49,896 nucleotides of DNA, from the NCBI RefSeq assembly GCF_012927415.1, contig NZ_JABBPF010000027.1, positions 1-49,896 on the forward strand, written 5' to 3'. The notes under the pieces are model-generated. The model was not told where the DNA came from. It did not search any database and saw nothing but the letters and a program-made list of their open reading frames with translations. A program made the translations under genes and the position numbers. Of the stretch, positions 9,415 to 18,638 are shown one piece after another (the stretch's first letter is position 1; each line of letters starts with the position of its first letter). This stretch comes from Polaromonas sp. GTDB taxonomy: Bacteria > Pseudomonadota > Gammaproteobacteria > Burkholderiales > Burkholderiaceae_C.

Positions 9415-10043
9415 GCGCCGAAACCGCGACCGGTCTCAAGCGCATTGGCGTGTTCGGCGGCGCATTTGACCCGCCGCACAATGCCCACGTCGAACTGGCC
9501 AAAGCGGCGCTGGAGCAATTCGACCTCAGCACTTTGTACATCATTCCGACCGGCCAGGCCTGGCATAAGGCCAGGGTGCTGAGCGCGCCGCGACACCGCC
9601 TGGCCATGAGCCGGCTGGCGTTTGAAAATCTGCCGCGCGTTGTGGTGGATGAGCGTGAGTTGCAGCGCGCCGGGCCGACCTTCACGATTGATACCCTGCA
9701 GGCCCTTCAAGCCGAAAATCCGCAGGCCGAGCTTTACCTCTTTATTGGGGCGGACCAGTTTTCAAGTTTCAGGCAATGGCACAAATGGCATGAGATTCTC
9801 GAACTTGCTATAATTTGCATAGCTGATCGCGCACAATCCACGCTGGCTCAAACTCAATTTGATGCTTACGCGTCGCACAATAACCGCTTTTTCACACTCC
9901 AGCTGCCGCTGATGTCCGTTAGTGCTACTCAGGTTCGCCAGTTGATGGCCTTGGGTTCCGCCAGCGCCGGAGAAATCGCCCAACTGGTCCCCGCGCCGGT
10001 TGCGCGTTATATTTCACTCCATCGGCTGTACCGTTCCCGTTAA
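9411..10043 (+). CDS. nadD: Nicotinate-nucleotide adenylyltransferase
   Basis: A 210-residue nucleotidyltransferase that forms deamido-NAD from nicotinate mononucleotide and ATP. It has the N-terminal motif [18 protein letters not shown] (GGxFDPxHxxH), [13 protein letters not shown] in the middle and SATQVRQLM near the C-terminus. I favour TTG 9411: GGGAG at 9401-9405 gives a 5-nt spacing and the TTGA overlaps the hemF stop by 4 bp. The alternative GTG 9405 lies on top of that SD. Odd point: the stretch [20 protein letters not shown], where most NadD proteins have a basic RRPG-like loop, is encoded by a copy of the dispersed palindromic repeat (9807-9864). Confidence 0.93.
   Translation: MSAETATGLKRIGVFGGAFDPPHNAHVELAKAALEQFDLSTLYIIPTGQAWHKARVLSAPRHRLAMSRLAFENLPRVVVDERELQRAGPTFTIDTLQALQAENPQAELYLFIGADQFSSFRQWHKWHEILELAIICIADRAQSTLAQTQFDAYASHNNRFFTLQLPLMSVSATQVRQLMALGSASAGEIAQLVPAPVARYISLHRLYRSR
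9807..9864 (+). repeat. Dispersed palindrome-headed repeat, copy H, inside nadD
   Basis: GCTATAATTTGCATAGC at 9807-9823 has the same 17-nt GCTAT-N7-ATAGC layout as the intergenic copies. CTGGCT follows at 9843-9848 (one nt further than usual), then CAATTTGATGC, which resembles the tails of copies C and D. It is in frame with nadD and adds no stop. It is weaker than the intergenic copies and could be coincidence. Confidence 0.4.
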
Positions 10044-10072
10044 TTTTCATCTTCATTGAAGCGAAGCACTGC

Positions 10073-10933
10073 ATGACCTCCACCACTGTCAAAACCCCCA
10101 GCACCGAAGGCAAGAAAGACGTCCAGAAATTGCAGCGCGCAATTATTGATGGGCTGGAAGACGTCAAGGCGCAGGACATTCAGGTGTTTGATACAGAACA
10201 CATTACGTCACTCTTTGAGCGCGTGATCATCGCCTCCGGCAGTTCCAATCGCCAGACCAAGGCGCTCGCCGCCAGCGTGCGCGATGCGGTGCGCGATGCC
10301 GGTTTTGCAAAGCCCCGCATTGAAGGTGAGGAAAACGGCGAGTGGATTATTGTCGATTGTGGCGCCGCCGTCGCGCACATCATGCAGCCGACGATTCGCC
10401 AGTACTACAACCTGGAAGAGCTGTGGGGCGACAAACCCATCAAGCTCAAGCTGGGCGCGCCAGCCCCGCTGGTCAAAGTGGCGAAAGCTGAACCCAAGGA
10501 AGAGGCCAAGCCTGCGAGGTCGCGCGCTGGCAGCAAGTCCAAATCACCAGTCAAGCCGTCCCGGATCGCGAAAGGCGCCAGGGACGAAGCCGTGCCTGCG
10601 GCCAAGAAAATCGCGCGGACAGATGACGGCACGTATGTCGGCCGGGTCGGCAAGACCAACGACTGGACTGCCAAGCGAAATGCCACCGCGCCCGCCGCGG
10701 AGCCTGAAGCCAAACCCGTCCGGACCAGAAAACCGGTCAAGACAGAAGTCAAGGCGGTAGTAAAAAAAGTGGCTGTCAAAAAGGCACCCGCCAAAACGCC
10801 GATTGTCAAAATACCTGCCGCCAAAAAAGTGACTGCGAAAAAAGTCGCCGTAAAGGCGGCCACCAAAACAGCGCTTAAAAAGCCGGTTGCGAAAAAGGCC
10901 GCCGCCAGAAAAACCATGACCCGGGACGAATGA
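10073..10933 (+). CDS. rsfS: Ribosomal silencing factor RsfS with long Lys/Ala-rich tail
   Basis: The N-terminal part (about residues 15-125) is a canonical RsfS/Iojap domain: [39 protein letters not shown], and [18 protein letters not shown]. RsfS binds uL14 on the 50S subunit and blocks joining of subunits in stationary phase. The protein is 286 residues, over twice the usual length. From about residue 140 it becomes a basic, low-complexity tail of [17 protein letters not shown] units, resembling histone H1-like bacterial tails. The reading frame runs straight into the rlmH start (ATGA overlap), so the tail is not a frameshift artefact. Confidence 0.93.
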   Translation: MTSTTVKTPSTEGKKDVQKLQRAIIDGLEDVKAQDIQVFDTEHITSLFERVIIASGSSNRQTKALAASVRDAVRDAGFAKPRIEGEENGEWIIVDCGAAVAHIMQPTIRQYYNLEELWGDKPIKLKLGAPAPLVKVAKAEPKEEAKPARSRAGSKSKSPVKPSRIAKGARDEAVPAAKKIARTDDGTYVGRVGKTNDWTAKRNATAPAAEPEAKPVRTRKPVKTEVKAVVKKVAVKKAPAKTPIVKIPAAKKVTAKKVAVKAATKTALKKPVAKKAAARKTMTRDE

Positions 10934-11397
10934 GGCTGACGATAGTCGCAGTTGGTCAGAAGGTGCCCGACTGGGCGCAGACAGCTTATGACGACTACGC
11001 CAAACGTTTTCCGCCCGAGCTGAAGCTCGAACTCAAGGCCGTCAAGACAGAGCCGCGCGCCTCCAAAACGCTGGAAAACCTCTTGACTGCCGAACGTGCG
11101 CGTATTGAAGGCGCGATCTCACGGGGATGCCGCATCGTGGCGCTTGATGAGCGTGGCACGGCTGTCACCACCATGGCACTCGCCGAAAAACTCAAAGCCT
11201 GGCAATTGTCAGGCGATGATGTGGCCATCGTGATCGGCGGGCCAGACGGGCTCGATGCCGGTTTCAAGCAGTTGGCCCACGAGCGCATTCGTCTTTCGGA
11301 CCTGACCCTGCCGCACGCCATGGTGCGCGTGCTGCTGATTGAGCAGCTCTACCGGGCCTGGAGCATTACCATTAATCACCCCTATCACCGAGAATAA
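10930..11397 (+). CDS. rlmH: 23S rRNA (pseudouridine1915-N3)-methyltransferase
   Basis: A 155-residue SPOUT-fold methyltransferase that modifies pseudouridine 1915 of 23S rRNA. It has the SAM-binding region [12 protein letters not shown], the conserved [20 protein letters not shown], and the invariant end HPYHRE. It overlaps rsfS by 4 bp, the usual rsfS-rlmH pairing of two ribosome-related genes. Length and both termini are normal. Confidence 0.98.
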   Translation: MRLTIVAVGQKVPDWAQTAYDDYAKRFPPELKLELKAVKTEPRASKTLENLLTAERARIEGAISRGCRIVALDERGTAVTTMALAEKLKAWQLSGDDVAIVIGGPDGLDAGFKQLAHERIRLSDLTLPHAMVRVLLIEQLYRAWSITINHPYHRE

Positions 11398-11630
11398 TGG
11401 CCCCCACGCTTGTCGCTTCGCGTACTGCGCTGCCCCCCGAGGGGGCCGCTGCGCCTGCGGCCCGGCAAAGCCGGTTCCGCGGCCCCTGCTGGCGTGAGGA
11501 GGTGGCCCCGGCGCAACAATGCACCTACGCTTTTCACCGTGTGCCATACGCTGCCCCCCAAGGGGCTGAACTTCGCTTGGGAAGGCCGGGCTCTTCGTTC
11601 GGTGGGGCCACTTTGGTCCCAAGGCGAGTG
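11398..11630 (+). repeat. GC-rich intergenic repeat, two diverged tandem units
   Basis: The 240-bp gap between rlmH and maf has no credible gene. Two related units are visible. Each has an ACGCTT start (11406 and about 11525), then a GCTGCCCCCC(G/A)AGGGG block (11429-11445 and 11550-11566), then GGCCxGGC-type sequence and a GTGGCCCC/GTGGGGCC end. The second unit is more decayed. Similar G/C-run blocks are common between genes of Comamonadaceae (from memory). It interrupts the rlmH-maf run and may form strong RNA hairpins. Confidence 0.6.
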
Positions 11631-11637
11631 AGCATCC

Positions 11638-12240
11638 ATGGCTGATTTTGTCTATTTGGCCTCCCAAAGCCCAAGGCGACGCCAGTTGCTGGAGCAGCTT
11701 GGCATTCGCTATGAGTTACTTTTGCCCGATTCTGGCGAGGATGCTGAAGCACTGGAGGTTGCCTTGAAAAATGAGCTCCCGGCCGCGTATGTCAAGCGGG
11801 TCACCGGACTCAAACTTGATGCCGCCATGGTGCGTCTGATGCAGCGAAAACTTCCACCTGCACGCATTCTTTGCTCCGACACCACGGTGGCGCTGGGACG
11901 CGTCATTTACGGCAAGCCTGATGACGCCGGTGATGCCCAACGCATGCTGGGCGAACTGGCCGGCAACATGCACCGCGTTCTGACTGCCGTTGCGGTGCAG
12001 CAGGGGCAGAATCGATTTGAAGCGCTCAGCACCTCCCGCGTCAGTTTTGAGCCCATGACGGCCGCGCAGATCCAGGACTATGTCGCTACTGGTGAGCCCA
12101 TGGGCAAGGCGGGAGCTTATGCCATTCAAGGGAGGGTGGCGATGCACATCACCCGCATCAGTGGCAGTTACAGTGGCATCATGGGGCTCCCTTTGTGGGA
12201 AACCGCCTCATTGTTGCAGGCGTCAGGTTTGATAATCTAG
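11638..12240 (+). CDS. maf: Maf-family nucleoside triphosphate pyrophosphatase
   Basis: A 200-residue house-cleaning enzyme that hydrolyses non-canonical or unwanted nucleoside triphosphates. The N-terminal [19 protein letters not shown] matches the Maf P-loop-like (A/S)SxSPRR motif. The catalytic acid is in ILCSDTTVALG, and EPMGKAGAYAIQG and SGSYSGIMGLPLWET follow near the C-terminus. The last motif is typical of the dTTP/UTPase branch (YhdE); substrate choice is inferred. It starts just after the GC-rich repeat and is followed 19 bp later by rng, the usual maf-rng pair. Confidence 0.95.
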   Translation: MADFVYLASQSPRRRQLLEQLGIRYELLLPDSGEDAEALEVALKNELPAAYVKRVTGLKLDAAMVRLMQRKLPPARILCSDTTVALGRVIYGKPDDAGDAQRMLGELAGNMHRVLTAVAVQQGQNRFEALSTSRVSFEPMTAAQIQDYVATGEPMGKAGAYAIQGRVAMHITRISGSYSGIMGLPLWETASLLQASGLII

Positions 12241-12259
12241 CCTCAATTCTTTAAAAAAA

Positions 12260-13759
12260 ATGCAACAAGAAATCCTGATTAATTGGTCGCCGCAGGAGAC
12301 GCGGGTTGCCGTGGTTGAACTTGGCGCGGTGCAGGAGTTGCAGGTCGAACGCACGCTTGAGCGTGGACTCGTCGGTAATGTCTATCTGGGCAAGGTGGCG
12401 CGGGTGCTGCCCGGCATGCAATCCGCGTTCATAGACATTGGCTTGGATCGGGCCGCTTTTTTGCATGTTGCCGACCTGATGAGCAGTATCAACAGCAGGC
12501 ACGTTGAGCCCGAAACCCAGGCATCCGCGACATCATCACCGCAACCTGCTGCGCTCCTGCTGCCGATTGAAAAACAGCTTTTTGAGGGCCAGGCCGTGAT
12601 GGTACAGGTGCTCAAGGACGCCATGGGCACCAAAGGCGCGCGGCTGACGGCGCAAATCAGCATTGCCGGTCGGCTGCTGGTTTTTTTGCCACAGGACAAT
12701 CACATCGGCGTATCGCAGAAAATTCCACCCCGGCAACGTGAAGAGCTACGGCGGCGCGTGCAGGCGCTCTCCGGTGACTTGAGCGGTGGTTTCATTCTTC
12801 GGACCAACGGGGAAGATGCCACCGATGCAGAACTGGCTGAAGACATCGCATATCTGCGAAAAACCTGGGTACGCATCAAGGAGGCATCGTTGCGCCTGCC
12901 GGCAGCATCGGTGTTGCATCAGGACCTGAATCTGCTGCAGCGGGTGTTGCGCGACATGGTGCTGGAGCATACGCAGACCATTCGTATCGACTCACGCGAG
13001 CAGTTTGAAAAGCTGAAAGCCTTTGCGGTCGAGTTCATGCCAGCGACGGTGCAAAAGTTTCAGCTGTACAGTGGTGAGCGGCCGATTTTTGATTTATTCA
13101 GCATTGACGAGGAAATTACCAAGGCGCTGGGCCGTCGGGTGGACCTTAAATCGGGCGGGTATCTGGTGATAGACCAGACGGAAGCCCTGACCACCATCGA
13201 CGTGAACACGGGTGGATTTGTTGGCGCACGCAATTTCGACGAAACCATTTACAAAACGAATCTGGAAGCGGCGCAAGCGATTGCCCGGCAGCTTCGTCTG
13301 CGCAATCTCGGCGGCATCGTGGTCGTCGATTTTATTGATATGAGCAGGGAAAACCACCGCGATGCGGTATTGGGCGAATTCAAAAAGCAGCTCGCGCGGG
13401 ACCGTATCAAGACAGCGGTGAATGGCTTCTCGGCGCTGGGCTTGCTGGAAATGACGCGCAAGCGAACCCGTGAGTCGCTGGCTCATCAGTTGTGCGAGCC
13501 ATGCAGCTCTTGCGCCGGCAAGGGTGTCGTCAAAACCGCGCGCAGCGTGACCTATGACATCCTGCGGGAAATTCTGCGTGAGGCGCGCCAGTTCAATCCG
13601 CGGGAATTCAGGGTTGTGGCCTCGCCCAAGGTAATCGAGCTCTTCCTGGATGAGGAAAGCCATCATCTGGCGAGCCTGAGCGACTTTATCGGCAAGCCCA
13701 TTTCCCTGCAGGCCGAGGCGGTCATGGCGCAGGAGCATTACGACATCGTGTTGCTGTAA
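12260..13759 (+). CDS. rng: Ribonuclease G
   Basis: A 499-residue endoribonuclease of the RNase E/G family that matures the 5' end of 16S rRNA and turns over mRNAs. An S1-like RNA-binding domain with inserted linker lies at about residues 35-130 (GNVYLGKVARVLPGMQSAFIDIGL). The DNase I-like catalytic region includes the metal-binding TIDVNTGGFVG and VVDFIDM. The zinc-link motif CEPCSSCAGKG (about residues 413-423) is present. Length fits RNase G, not the much longer RNase E. Cotranscription with maf is likely. Confidence 0.97.
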   Translation: MQQEILINWSPQETRVAVVELGAVQELQVERTLERGLVGNVYLGKVARVLPGMQSAFIDIGLDRAAFLHVADLMSSINSRHVEPETQASATSSPQPAALLLPIEKQLFEGQAVMVQVLKDAMGTKGARLTAQISIAGRLLVFLPQDNHIGVSQKIPPRQREELRRRVQALSGDLSGGFILRTNGEDATDAELAEDIAYLRKTWVRIKEASLRLPAASVLHQDLNLLQRVLRDMVLEHTQTIRIDSREQFEKLKAFAVEFMPATVQKFQLYSGERPIFDLFSIDEEITKALGRRVDLKSGGYLVIDQTEALTTIDVNTGGFVGARNFDETIYKTNLEAAQAIARQLRLRNLGGIVVVDFIDMSRENHRDAVLGEFKKQLARDRIKTAVNGFSALGLLEMTRKRTRESLAHQLCEPCSSCAGKGVVKTARSVTYDILREILREARQFNPREFRVVASPKVIELFLDEESHHLASLSDFIGKPISLQAEAVMAQEHYDIVLL

Positions 13760-13775
13760 GCGGCCGATTCACACC

Positions 13776-14525
13776 ATGTCGAACCGGCAGACGGCCAACC
13801 GCAAACCCATCCCCATTCTGGTTTACCACCAGAGCGCCAGGGCGCCGCCCAAAGGCAGTCCTTTTCGCAGCCTGTATGTGGCGCCCGATGCTTTTGTGCG
13901 GCAAATGGCCTGGCTCAGCCTGCTGGGCTACACCGGGTTGTCCATGACTGCGCTGCAACCTTACTTGCTTGGCGAACAGACCGGCAAGGTTGTTGGCATC
14001 ACCTTCGATGACGGTTACCGAAACAACCTCACGCACGCCTTGCCTGCGTTGCTCAAGCAGGGCTTTTCTTCGACCTGCTATGCCGTGAGCGGATTGCTGG
14101 GCGAGACCAACGCATGGGATGAAGCGCTGGGCATTGCGCAAACGCCGTTGATGAATGAAGAAGAACTGCGGCAATGGGTGATGGCCGGTCAGGAAGTCGG
14201 CTCGCACACCCATCGCCATATCGATTTGACTCAGGCCGGCGATCAGGCGGGACGTGCGGAGATGGCTATGGGAAAAAGCAGGCTGGAGACGGTCATCGGC
14301 CAGCCAGTCCGTCAGTTTTGCTATCCCTATGGTCACTATCAGCCGCGACATGTGGCTATGGCCAGCGAACTGGGCTTTTCGGCCGCCACCACCACGCAAC
14401 GTAGCCGCAGCCATGCTGGGATGGAGATGCTGAAACTGCCGCGCGTGCCGGTGCTGCGCTCTACCACCCTGCCGGTTTTCTGGCTCAAAATTGCAACCGG
14501 CTACGAAGATCGGCGTAAAAAATGA
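13776..14525 (+). CDS. Polysaccharide deacetylase family protein
   Basis: A 249-residue NodB-fold protein (carbohydrate esterase family 4). Visible motifs are GKVVGITFDDGYRNNL (catalytic Asp and metal Asp), SHTHRHIDL (metal-binding His pair) and FCYPYGHYQPRHV. Such enzymes remove acetyl groups from sugars of surface polysaccharides. There is no signal peptide, so action on a cytoplasmic or lipid-linked precursor is possible. It lies 16 bp after rng and overlaps the next glycosyltransferase by 4 bp, so the pair probably works on one cell-surface glycan. Confidence 0.88.
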   Translation: MSNRQTANRKPIPILVYHQSARAPPKGSPFRSLYVAPDAFVRQMAWLSLLGYTGLSMTALQPYLLGEQTGKVVGITFDDGYRNNLTHALPALLKQGFSSTCYAVSGLLGETNAWDEALGIAQTPLMNEEELRQWVMAGQEVGSHTHRHIDLTQAGDQAGRAEMAMGKSRLETVIGQPVRQFCYPYGHYQPRHVAMASELGFSAATTTQRSRSHAGMEMLKLPRVPVLRSTTLPVFWLKIATGYEDRRKK

Positions 14526-15724
14526 GCGCGTCCGCTTCAATACCGCTTTCAGCGACTTTCCCCCGCAAGCTCCGTATCGCAGTTTTCAACCGGACCTTCT
14601 CACCAACCGGCGGAGGTGCCGAGCGTTATTCCATTGCTCTGGTGGAGCAACTTGCCGCGCGGCACGAGATTCACGTCTTTGCCCAGGAAGTGGATCACCA
14701 ATGGCCGGGCGTGAGCTACCACTTGGTTTCCGCGCCCCTGCGCAAGCCACGCTGGATCAACCAGTTGTGGTTTGCCACCGCCACCTGGTGGGCGACGCGG
14801 CGCGGGTTTGATGTGGTGCACTCGCACGAAAACACCTGGCATGGCGACGTTCAGACGGTTCATGTGCTACCAGTCAGGTACAGCCTGTTTCATGGCCGTA
14901 GCGGCTGGCACCGTTTTTTGCGCGGCGTCAAGGTTGTGACGAGCCCGCGCTTGCTGACGTATCTGGGTCTTGAGCACCTGCGCTATGCGGCCCGCCCGGG
15001 ACGGCAGGTGGTGGTGACCTCTGACAGCTTGCGGACCATCATGGCGGCGAGCTACCCGGCCAGCAGCAGCAGGCTCTCGGTCATTACGCCCGGCATTACC
15101 CTGCCCCAGGCGCCAGTCACGCCACAACGCAAGGGCGTGGTGAGAGGGCTTCTGGGCTTGCCGGCGAATGGCCCCTGCCTGCTGTTTGTTGCCAATGATT
15201 TCCGCAAAAAAGGTCTTCCGGCCGTGATGGCGGCGCTGGCGCATCTGCCAGCAGAGGTAGTTCTGGCGGTGGTAGGGAACGCCGCGCAGATTCCGCTGTT
15301 CCGCGAACGGGCCAACGATTTAAAGCTCGGTAAACGTGTCTTTTTCCTGGGCTCGCTGAAAGATGTAGGGCCGGCTTATGAGGCGGCCGACTGCCTGGTT
15401 CACCCGACGCTGGAGGATACTTTTGCGATGGTGGTTCTGGAAGCTATGGCGCATGGTTTGCCGGTGGTCGTCAGTGCATCTACCTACTGCGGCATCTCCG
15501 GGTTGCTGACGCAGGGCGCCAATGCGTTGATTCTGAATGATCCGCAGGATGTTTCAGCATTGGCGCGATCCCTTCTGGATGTGCTTGCCCAGCCGGCGCT
15601 GGCGACCCGACTGGGGCGGGGCGCGGCGGATTTCGCCACGCATTACCAGTGGCGCGAGCTTGCGCTCAGGCAGGAGGCGCTGTACTTTGCAGTACTGGTG
15701 GAGAAAACCGAGAATCAGTTTTGA
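14522..15724 (+). CDS. Glycosyltransferase family 4 (GT-B fold)
   Basis: A 400-residue glycosyltransferase. The N-terminal domain starts RIAVFNRTFSPTGGGAERYS, a GT4-type acceptor-side start. The C-terminal nucleotide-sugar domain has LLFVANDFRKKGLPAVMAAL, VHPTLEDTFAMVVLEAMAHG (the EX7E-like motif) and LPVVVSAS. It resembles the LPS core heptosyl/glucosyltransferases WaaG and RfaB, but donor and acceptor cannot be read from the sequence. It is coupled to the deacetylase by an ATGA overlap. Repeat copy B follows 4 nt after its stop. Confidence 0.88.
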   Translation: MSASASIPLSATFPRKLRIAVFNRTFSPTGGGAERYSIALVEQLAARHEIHVFAQEVDHQWPGVSYHLVSAPLRKPRWINQLWFATATWWATRRGFDVVHSHENTWHGDVQTVHVLPVRYSLFHGRSGWHRFLRGVKVVTSPRLLTYLGLEHLRYAARPGRQVVVTSDSLRTIMAASYPASSSRLSVITPGITLPQAPVTPQRKGVVRGLLGLPANGPCLLFVANDFRKKGLPAVMAALAHLPAEVVLAVVGNAAQIPLFRERANDLKLGKRVFFLGSLKDVGPAYEAADCLVHPTLEDTFAMVVLEAMAHGLPVVVSASTYCGISGLLTQGANALILNDPQDVSALARSLLDVLAQPALATRLGRGAADFATHYQWRELALRQEALYFAVLVEKTENQF

Positions 15725-15727
15725 TTT

Positions 15728-15783
15728 GCTATTAATATAATAGCTAATAATTACCGTAAATACTGGACGTAAGCGCTATTTTT
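15728..15783 (+). repeat. Dispersed palindrome-headed repeat, copy B
   Basis: The head GCTATTAATATAATAGC is at 15728-15744, then CCGTAAATACTGGACGTAAG (CTGGAC at 15763-15768), then GCGCTATTTTT. It lies between two convergent glycosyltransferase genes, 4 nt after the first one's stop codon. It is one of the best-preserved copies and the easiest reference for aligning the others. Confidence 0.8.
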
Positions 15784-15921
15784 CATGAAAACTGGACAAG
15801 TCGGACTGCCCCGCAGGGCGTAGCCCGCCATGGGTTGGCGCAAGGCCGTTAGCCGATCGGTCGGATTGATTTGAGCGGTTCCGGGCTGGTGACTTCATGA
15901 GTGCCCTGTCATGACGAGAGT

Positions 15922-16794
15922 TCAGGCCACCAGCTTGAAATGCTTGCGGCTGAAATCCAGCCCTGTCAGCGTTTCAACCTGCCTCATGAAGTGGTACTTG
16001 TTTTCTTTCGGCGTTGGCTTGTAGGCCGGGTCGATGATCAAAACCTGTTCCGCATCCGTGGCCAGCCACTGCTGCGCGGCCTGCGGATGGGTGCCAGTAA
16101 AGGACGCGAGGGCTCGCTTGTCAAACTGGCTGTAGGTGATCCGGGCAGCCTTCGCCTCGCCCCAGTATTTGCTGACGGTATCCAGTTTTTTCTGCATCTC
16201 TTCGTTTCGGCGTATCCAGCCGTAGTGGTAGATGTTCGCACCGGCCAGCGCTGCGCGCGGGTTGCGCCCGCGTTTGTGCTCGCTTGTGACCAGCCAGTAC
16301 TGTCCATCGGGCGCATAGCTGCGGATGGTGTTGCGGATCAGCCGGCATTCGCGGCGGTACCAGCCCGGACTGATCGAAATCCACTGTGGCGAGCCGTAAA
16401 AATGAAGATAGTCAAAAACAAGGGCCTCCACCCCGGCATTGGCGTGGTGACGCTCAACGCTAGCGCGTATGGCAGCGAGGTCGCCTTCGTGTATCACTTC
16501 GTCGCCTTCCAGATAGAAGGCCCAGTCGCCGGTACATGAGTACTGGGCAATCATCTTTTGCTGGGCGTAGACAAAGCCGCGATCGGCCATGCGCTCATTC
16601 CACAAAGTTTCGATGATCCTGATCTTGGGGTCGGCAATGGCCCTCACGCGCGCCAGCGTGTCGTCTGAACCCTGACCGACCGCGACCACGAACTCATCGA
16701 CCAGTGGCAAAAGCGAGCGGATGGAAGCCTCAAACGGAAAACCGAGTTCCACACCGTTGCGGATAAAGGTGAAGCCGCTGATTGAAACACTCAT
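15922..16794 (-). CDS. GT2-like glycosyltransferase
   Basis: A 290-residue protein with a GT-A-like layout. The N-terminus SISGFTFIRNGVELGFPFEA is followed by VDEFVVAVGQGSDDTLARVR (nucleotide-binding region) and a DxD-like DWAFYLEGDEVI. HYGWIRRNEEM and a cluster of aromatic and His residues follow. It resembles family 2 glycosyltransferases found in LPS or glycan clusters, but the acceptor is unknown. It sits 74 bp downstream of msbA on the same strand and is convergent with the GT4 gene. Confidence 0.8.
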   Translation of the reverse strand: MSVSISGFTFIRNGVELGFPFEASIRSLLPLVDEFVVAVGQGSDDTLARVRAIADPKIRIIETLWNERMADRGFVYAQQKMIAQYSCTGDWAFYLEGDEVIHEGDLAAIRASVERHHANAGVEALVFDYLHFYGSPQWISISPGWYRRECRLIRNTIRSYAPDGQYWLVTSEHKRGRNPRAALAGANIYHYGWIRRNEEMQKKLDTVSKYWGEAKAARITYSQFDKRALASFTGTHPQAAQQWLATDAEQVLIIDPAYKPTPKENKYHFMRQVETLTGLDFSRKHFKLVA

Positions 16795-16868
16795 CTGAAC
16801 AGATGCTTTCAGTATTGGTTTGGCAGTTAAAGGGGAGGGTGGAATTAGGTTGACCAGCGTCGATTGGC

Positions 16869-18638
16869 TCAGCTTGACCGAAAGCCCAGGCGATAGAGGT
16901 GGGCGTAAGCACCATTTTTCGCCAGCAATTCCGCGTGGGTACCTGATTCGATAATCTGCCCCGCATCCATCATGATGATTCGGTGGGCGTGCTGGATAGT
17001 GGACAGTCGGTGTGCAATGACCAGTGAGGTGCGCCCGTAAGTCAGGCGGCTGATCGCTTCCTGCACGGCCAACTCCGATTCGGTGTCCAGCGCCGAGGTC
17101 GCTTCATCCAGGACAAGAACCGGCGCATCCTTGTAAAGGGCGCGCGCAATGGCGAGCCGTTGGCGCTGACCACCTGACAATTGCATCGCATTGTGACCAA
17201 GAACGGTGTCTATGCCTTCGGGTAACTCGGCAAGCAAGGTGGTGAGGCTGGCGGCCGCCAGGCATTCACGTACCCGCTCGCGATCGACTGGCTGGCCCAA
17301 GGCAACGTTTGTGGCGATGGAACTGTTGAGCATCACGACGTGCTGACTGACAAAGGCAAATTGTGAACGCAGGGAAGCCAGGTTCCAGTGCCGGATTTCC
17401 TTGCCATCCAACGTGATCTGGCCTGAACTCAGCTCAATGAATCGGGGCAGCAGATTCACCAGCGTTGTTTTTCCAGAGCCCGAAGCGCCCACAATCGCAA
17501 CTGTCTCGCCGGATTTGATGGAAAGGTTGAACTGCCTGAGCGCCGGTGTGGTGTCGGCCTTGTAGGCAACCATGACGTTGGCAAATTCAATCTCTCCCAA
17601 CGCCCGCGCCTTGACGAAAGTACCGCCGGTTTCATCGGGCGTGAGGTCCATCAGGTCCAGGCCGCGCTCAAGTGCCGCCAGTCCGCGAGTCACTGGTGTG
17701 GCGGCGTCCGACAGGCTTTTGATGGGTGAAATCAGCAGCAGCATGGCGGTGACAAACGCCACAAAGCCTCCTACGGTGGTTGTGCTCTCGGCGCTTTGCA
17801 GCAGCGCGATGGAAATCACCGCCGACAGCGCCACGGCTGCCAGTATTTGCGTGATGGCGCTCATGCCTGCATAGGCCGCAGTAGATTTCATCGAAAGACT
17901 GCGCAGGGAATGACTCAAGATATTGAAACGACCGGCCTGGCTGGCTTGCGCGCCATGCAGGCGAACGTCGCGATGCGCCATCACATTTTCTTCCACCACA
18001 TAGGCCAGATCGTCGGTGGCGGTCTGGCTCTCCTTGGTCAGCCGATAGAGCCGCTTGGACAGGATTTGAATCACCAACGCGACGGCGGGAAACAAAAAAG
18101 CGACGATGAGCGTCAATTTCCAGTTCAGGTAAACCAGATAGCCGATCAACGCCAACAATGTCAACACATCACGCGTGAGCTTCATGACAGCGTTAATCAA
18201 AAGAGAAGAGCCGTTAAATACTTCGTAGACCACCGTGTTGGCGATGGCGCTCGAACTCTGATCTGCAAACAAAGTCAGGCGGGCGCTTAACAGCTTGCCA
18301 AACATGGCCGTGCGCAGTTCGAGCAATCCATCGTTGGTAACCCTGGCAAGCGCAAACTGTGCCAGAAATCCGGATAAACCCCGGATGGTGAACAGCAGCA
18401 TCAGCGTGGCAGGAACGATCCACAGGCTCAGGGAGTCGCGCTGAAAGCCGCGGTCCAACAATGGCTTGAGCAGTGCCGGAACAAAAGGCTCGGTGGCGGA
18501 GGCCACGATCGTGGCGCCTATCGCCACAGCCCAGCCAGCTCTGGAATCCCTGAAATAGGGCCAAACGCGGGCAATTCTGTGCAACACCGTCTGCTTTCTG
18601 GGCGCGCCGGGTAAGGGTTTTTCTGTGGGCTGAGTCAC
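16869..18638 (-). CDS. msbA: Lipid A export ABC transporter, ATP-binding/permease
   Basis: A 589-residue half-transporter that flips lipid A-core across the inner membrane. The six-helix transmembrane domain (about residues 30-330) is followed by the ATPase. Walker A is GASGSGKTTL, the signature LSGGQRQRLAIARALY, Walker B VLVLDEATSALD, and the H-loop IAHRLST. Size, the full permease-ATPase fusion and the LPS neighbourhood fit MsbA. Its start overlaps the stop of the upstream O-antigen ligase gene by 4 bp, so ligase and flippase are probably translated together. Confidence 0.93.
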   Translation of the reverse strand: MTQPTEKPLPGAPRKQTVLHRIARVWPYFRDSRAGWAVAIGATIVASATEPFVPALLKPLLDRGFQRDSLSLWIVPATLMLLFTIRGLSGFLAQFALARVTNDGLLELRTAMFGKLLSARLTLFADQSSSAIANTVVYEVFNGSSLLINAVMKLTRDVLTLLALIGYLVYLNWKLTLIVAFLFPAVALVIQILSKRLYRLTKESQTATDDLAYVVEENVMAHRDVRLHGAQASQAGRFNILSHSLRSLSMKSTAAYAGMSAITQILAAVALSAVISIALLQSAESTTTVGGFVAFVTAMLLLISPIKSLSDAATPVTRGLAALERGLDLMDLTPDETGGTFVKARALGEIEFANVMVAYKADTTPALRQFNLSIKSGETVAIVGASGSGKTTLVNLLPRFIELSSGQITLDGKEIRHWNLASLRSQFAFVSQHVVMLNSSIATNVALGQPVDRERVRECLAAASLTTLLAELPEGIDTVLGHNAMQLSGGQRQRLAIARALYKDAPVLVLDEATSALDTESELAVQEAISRLTYGRTSLVIAHRLSTIQHAHRIIMMDAGQIIESGTHAELLAKNGAYAHLYRLGFRSS

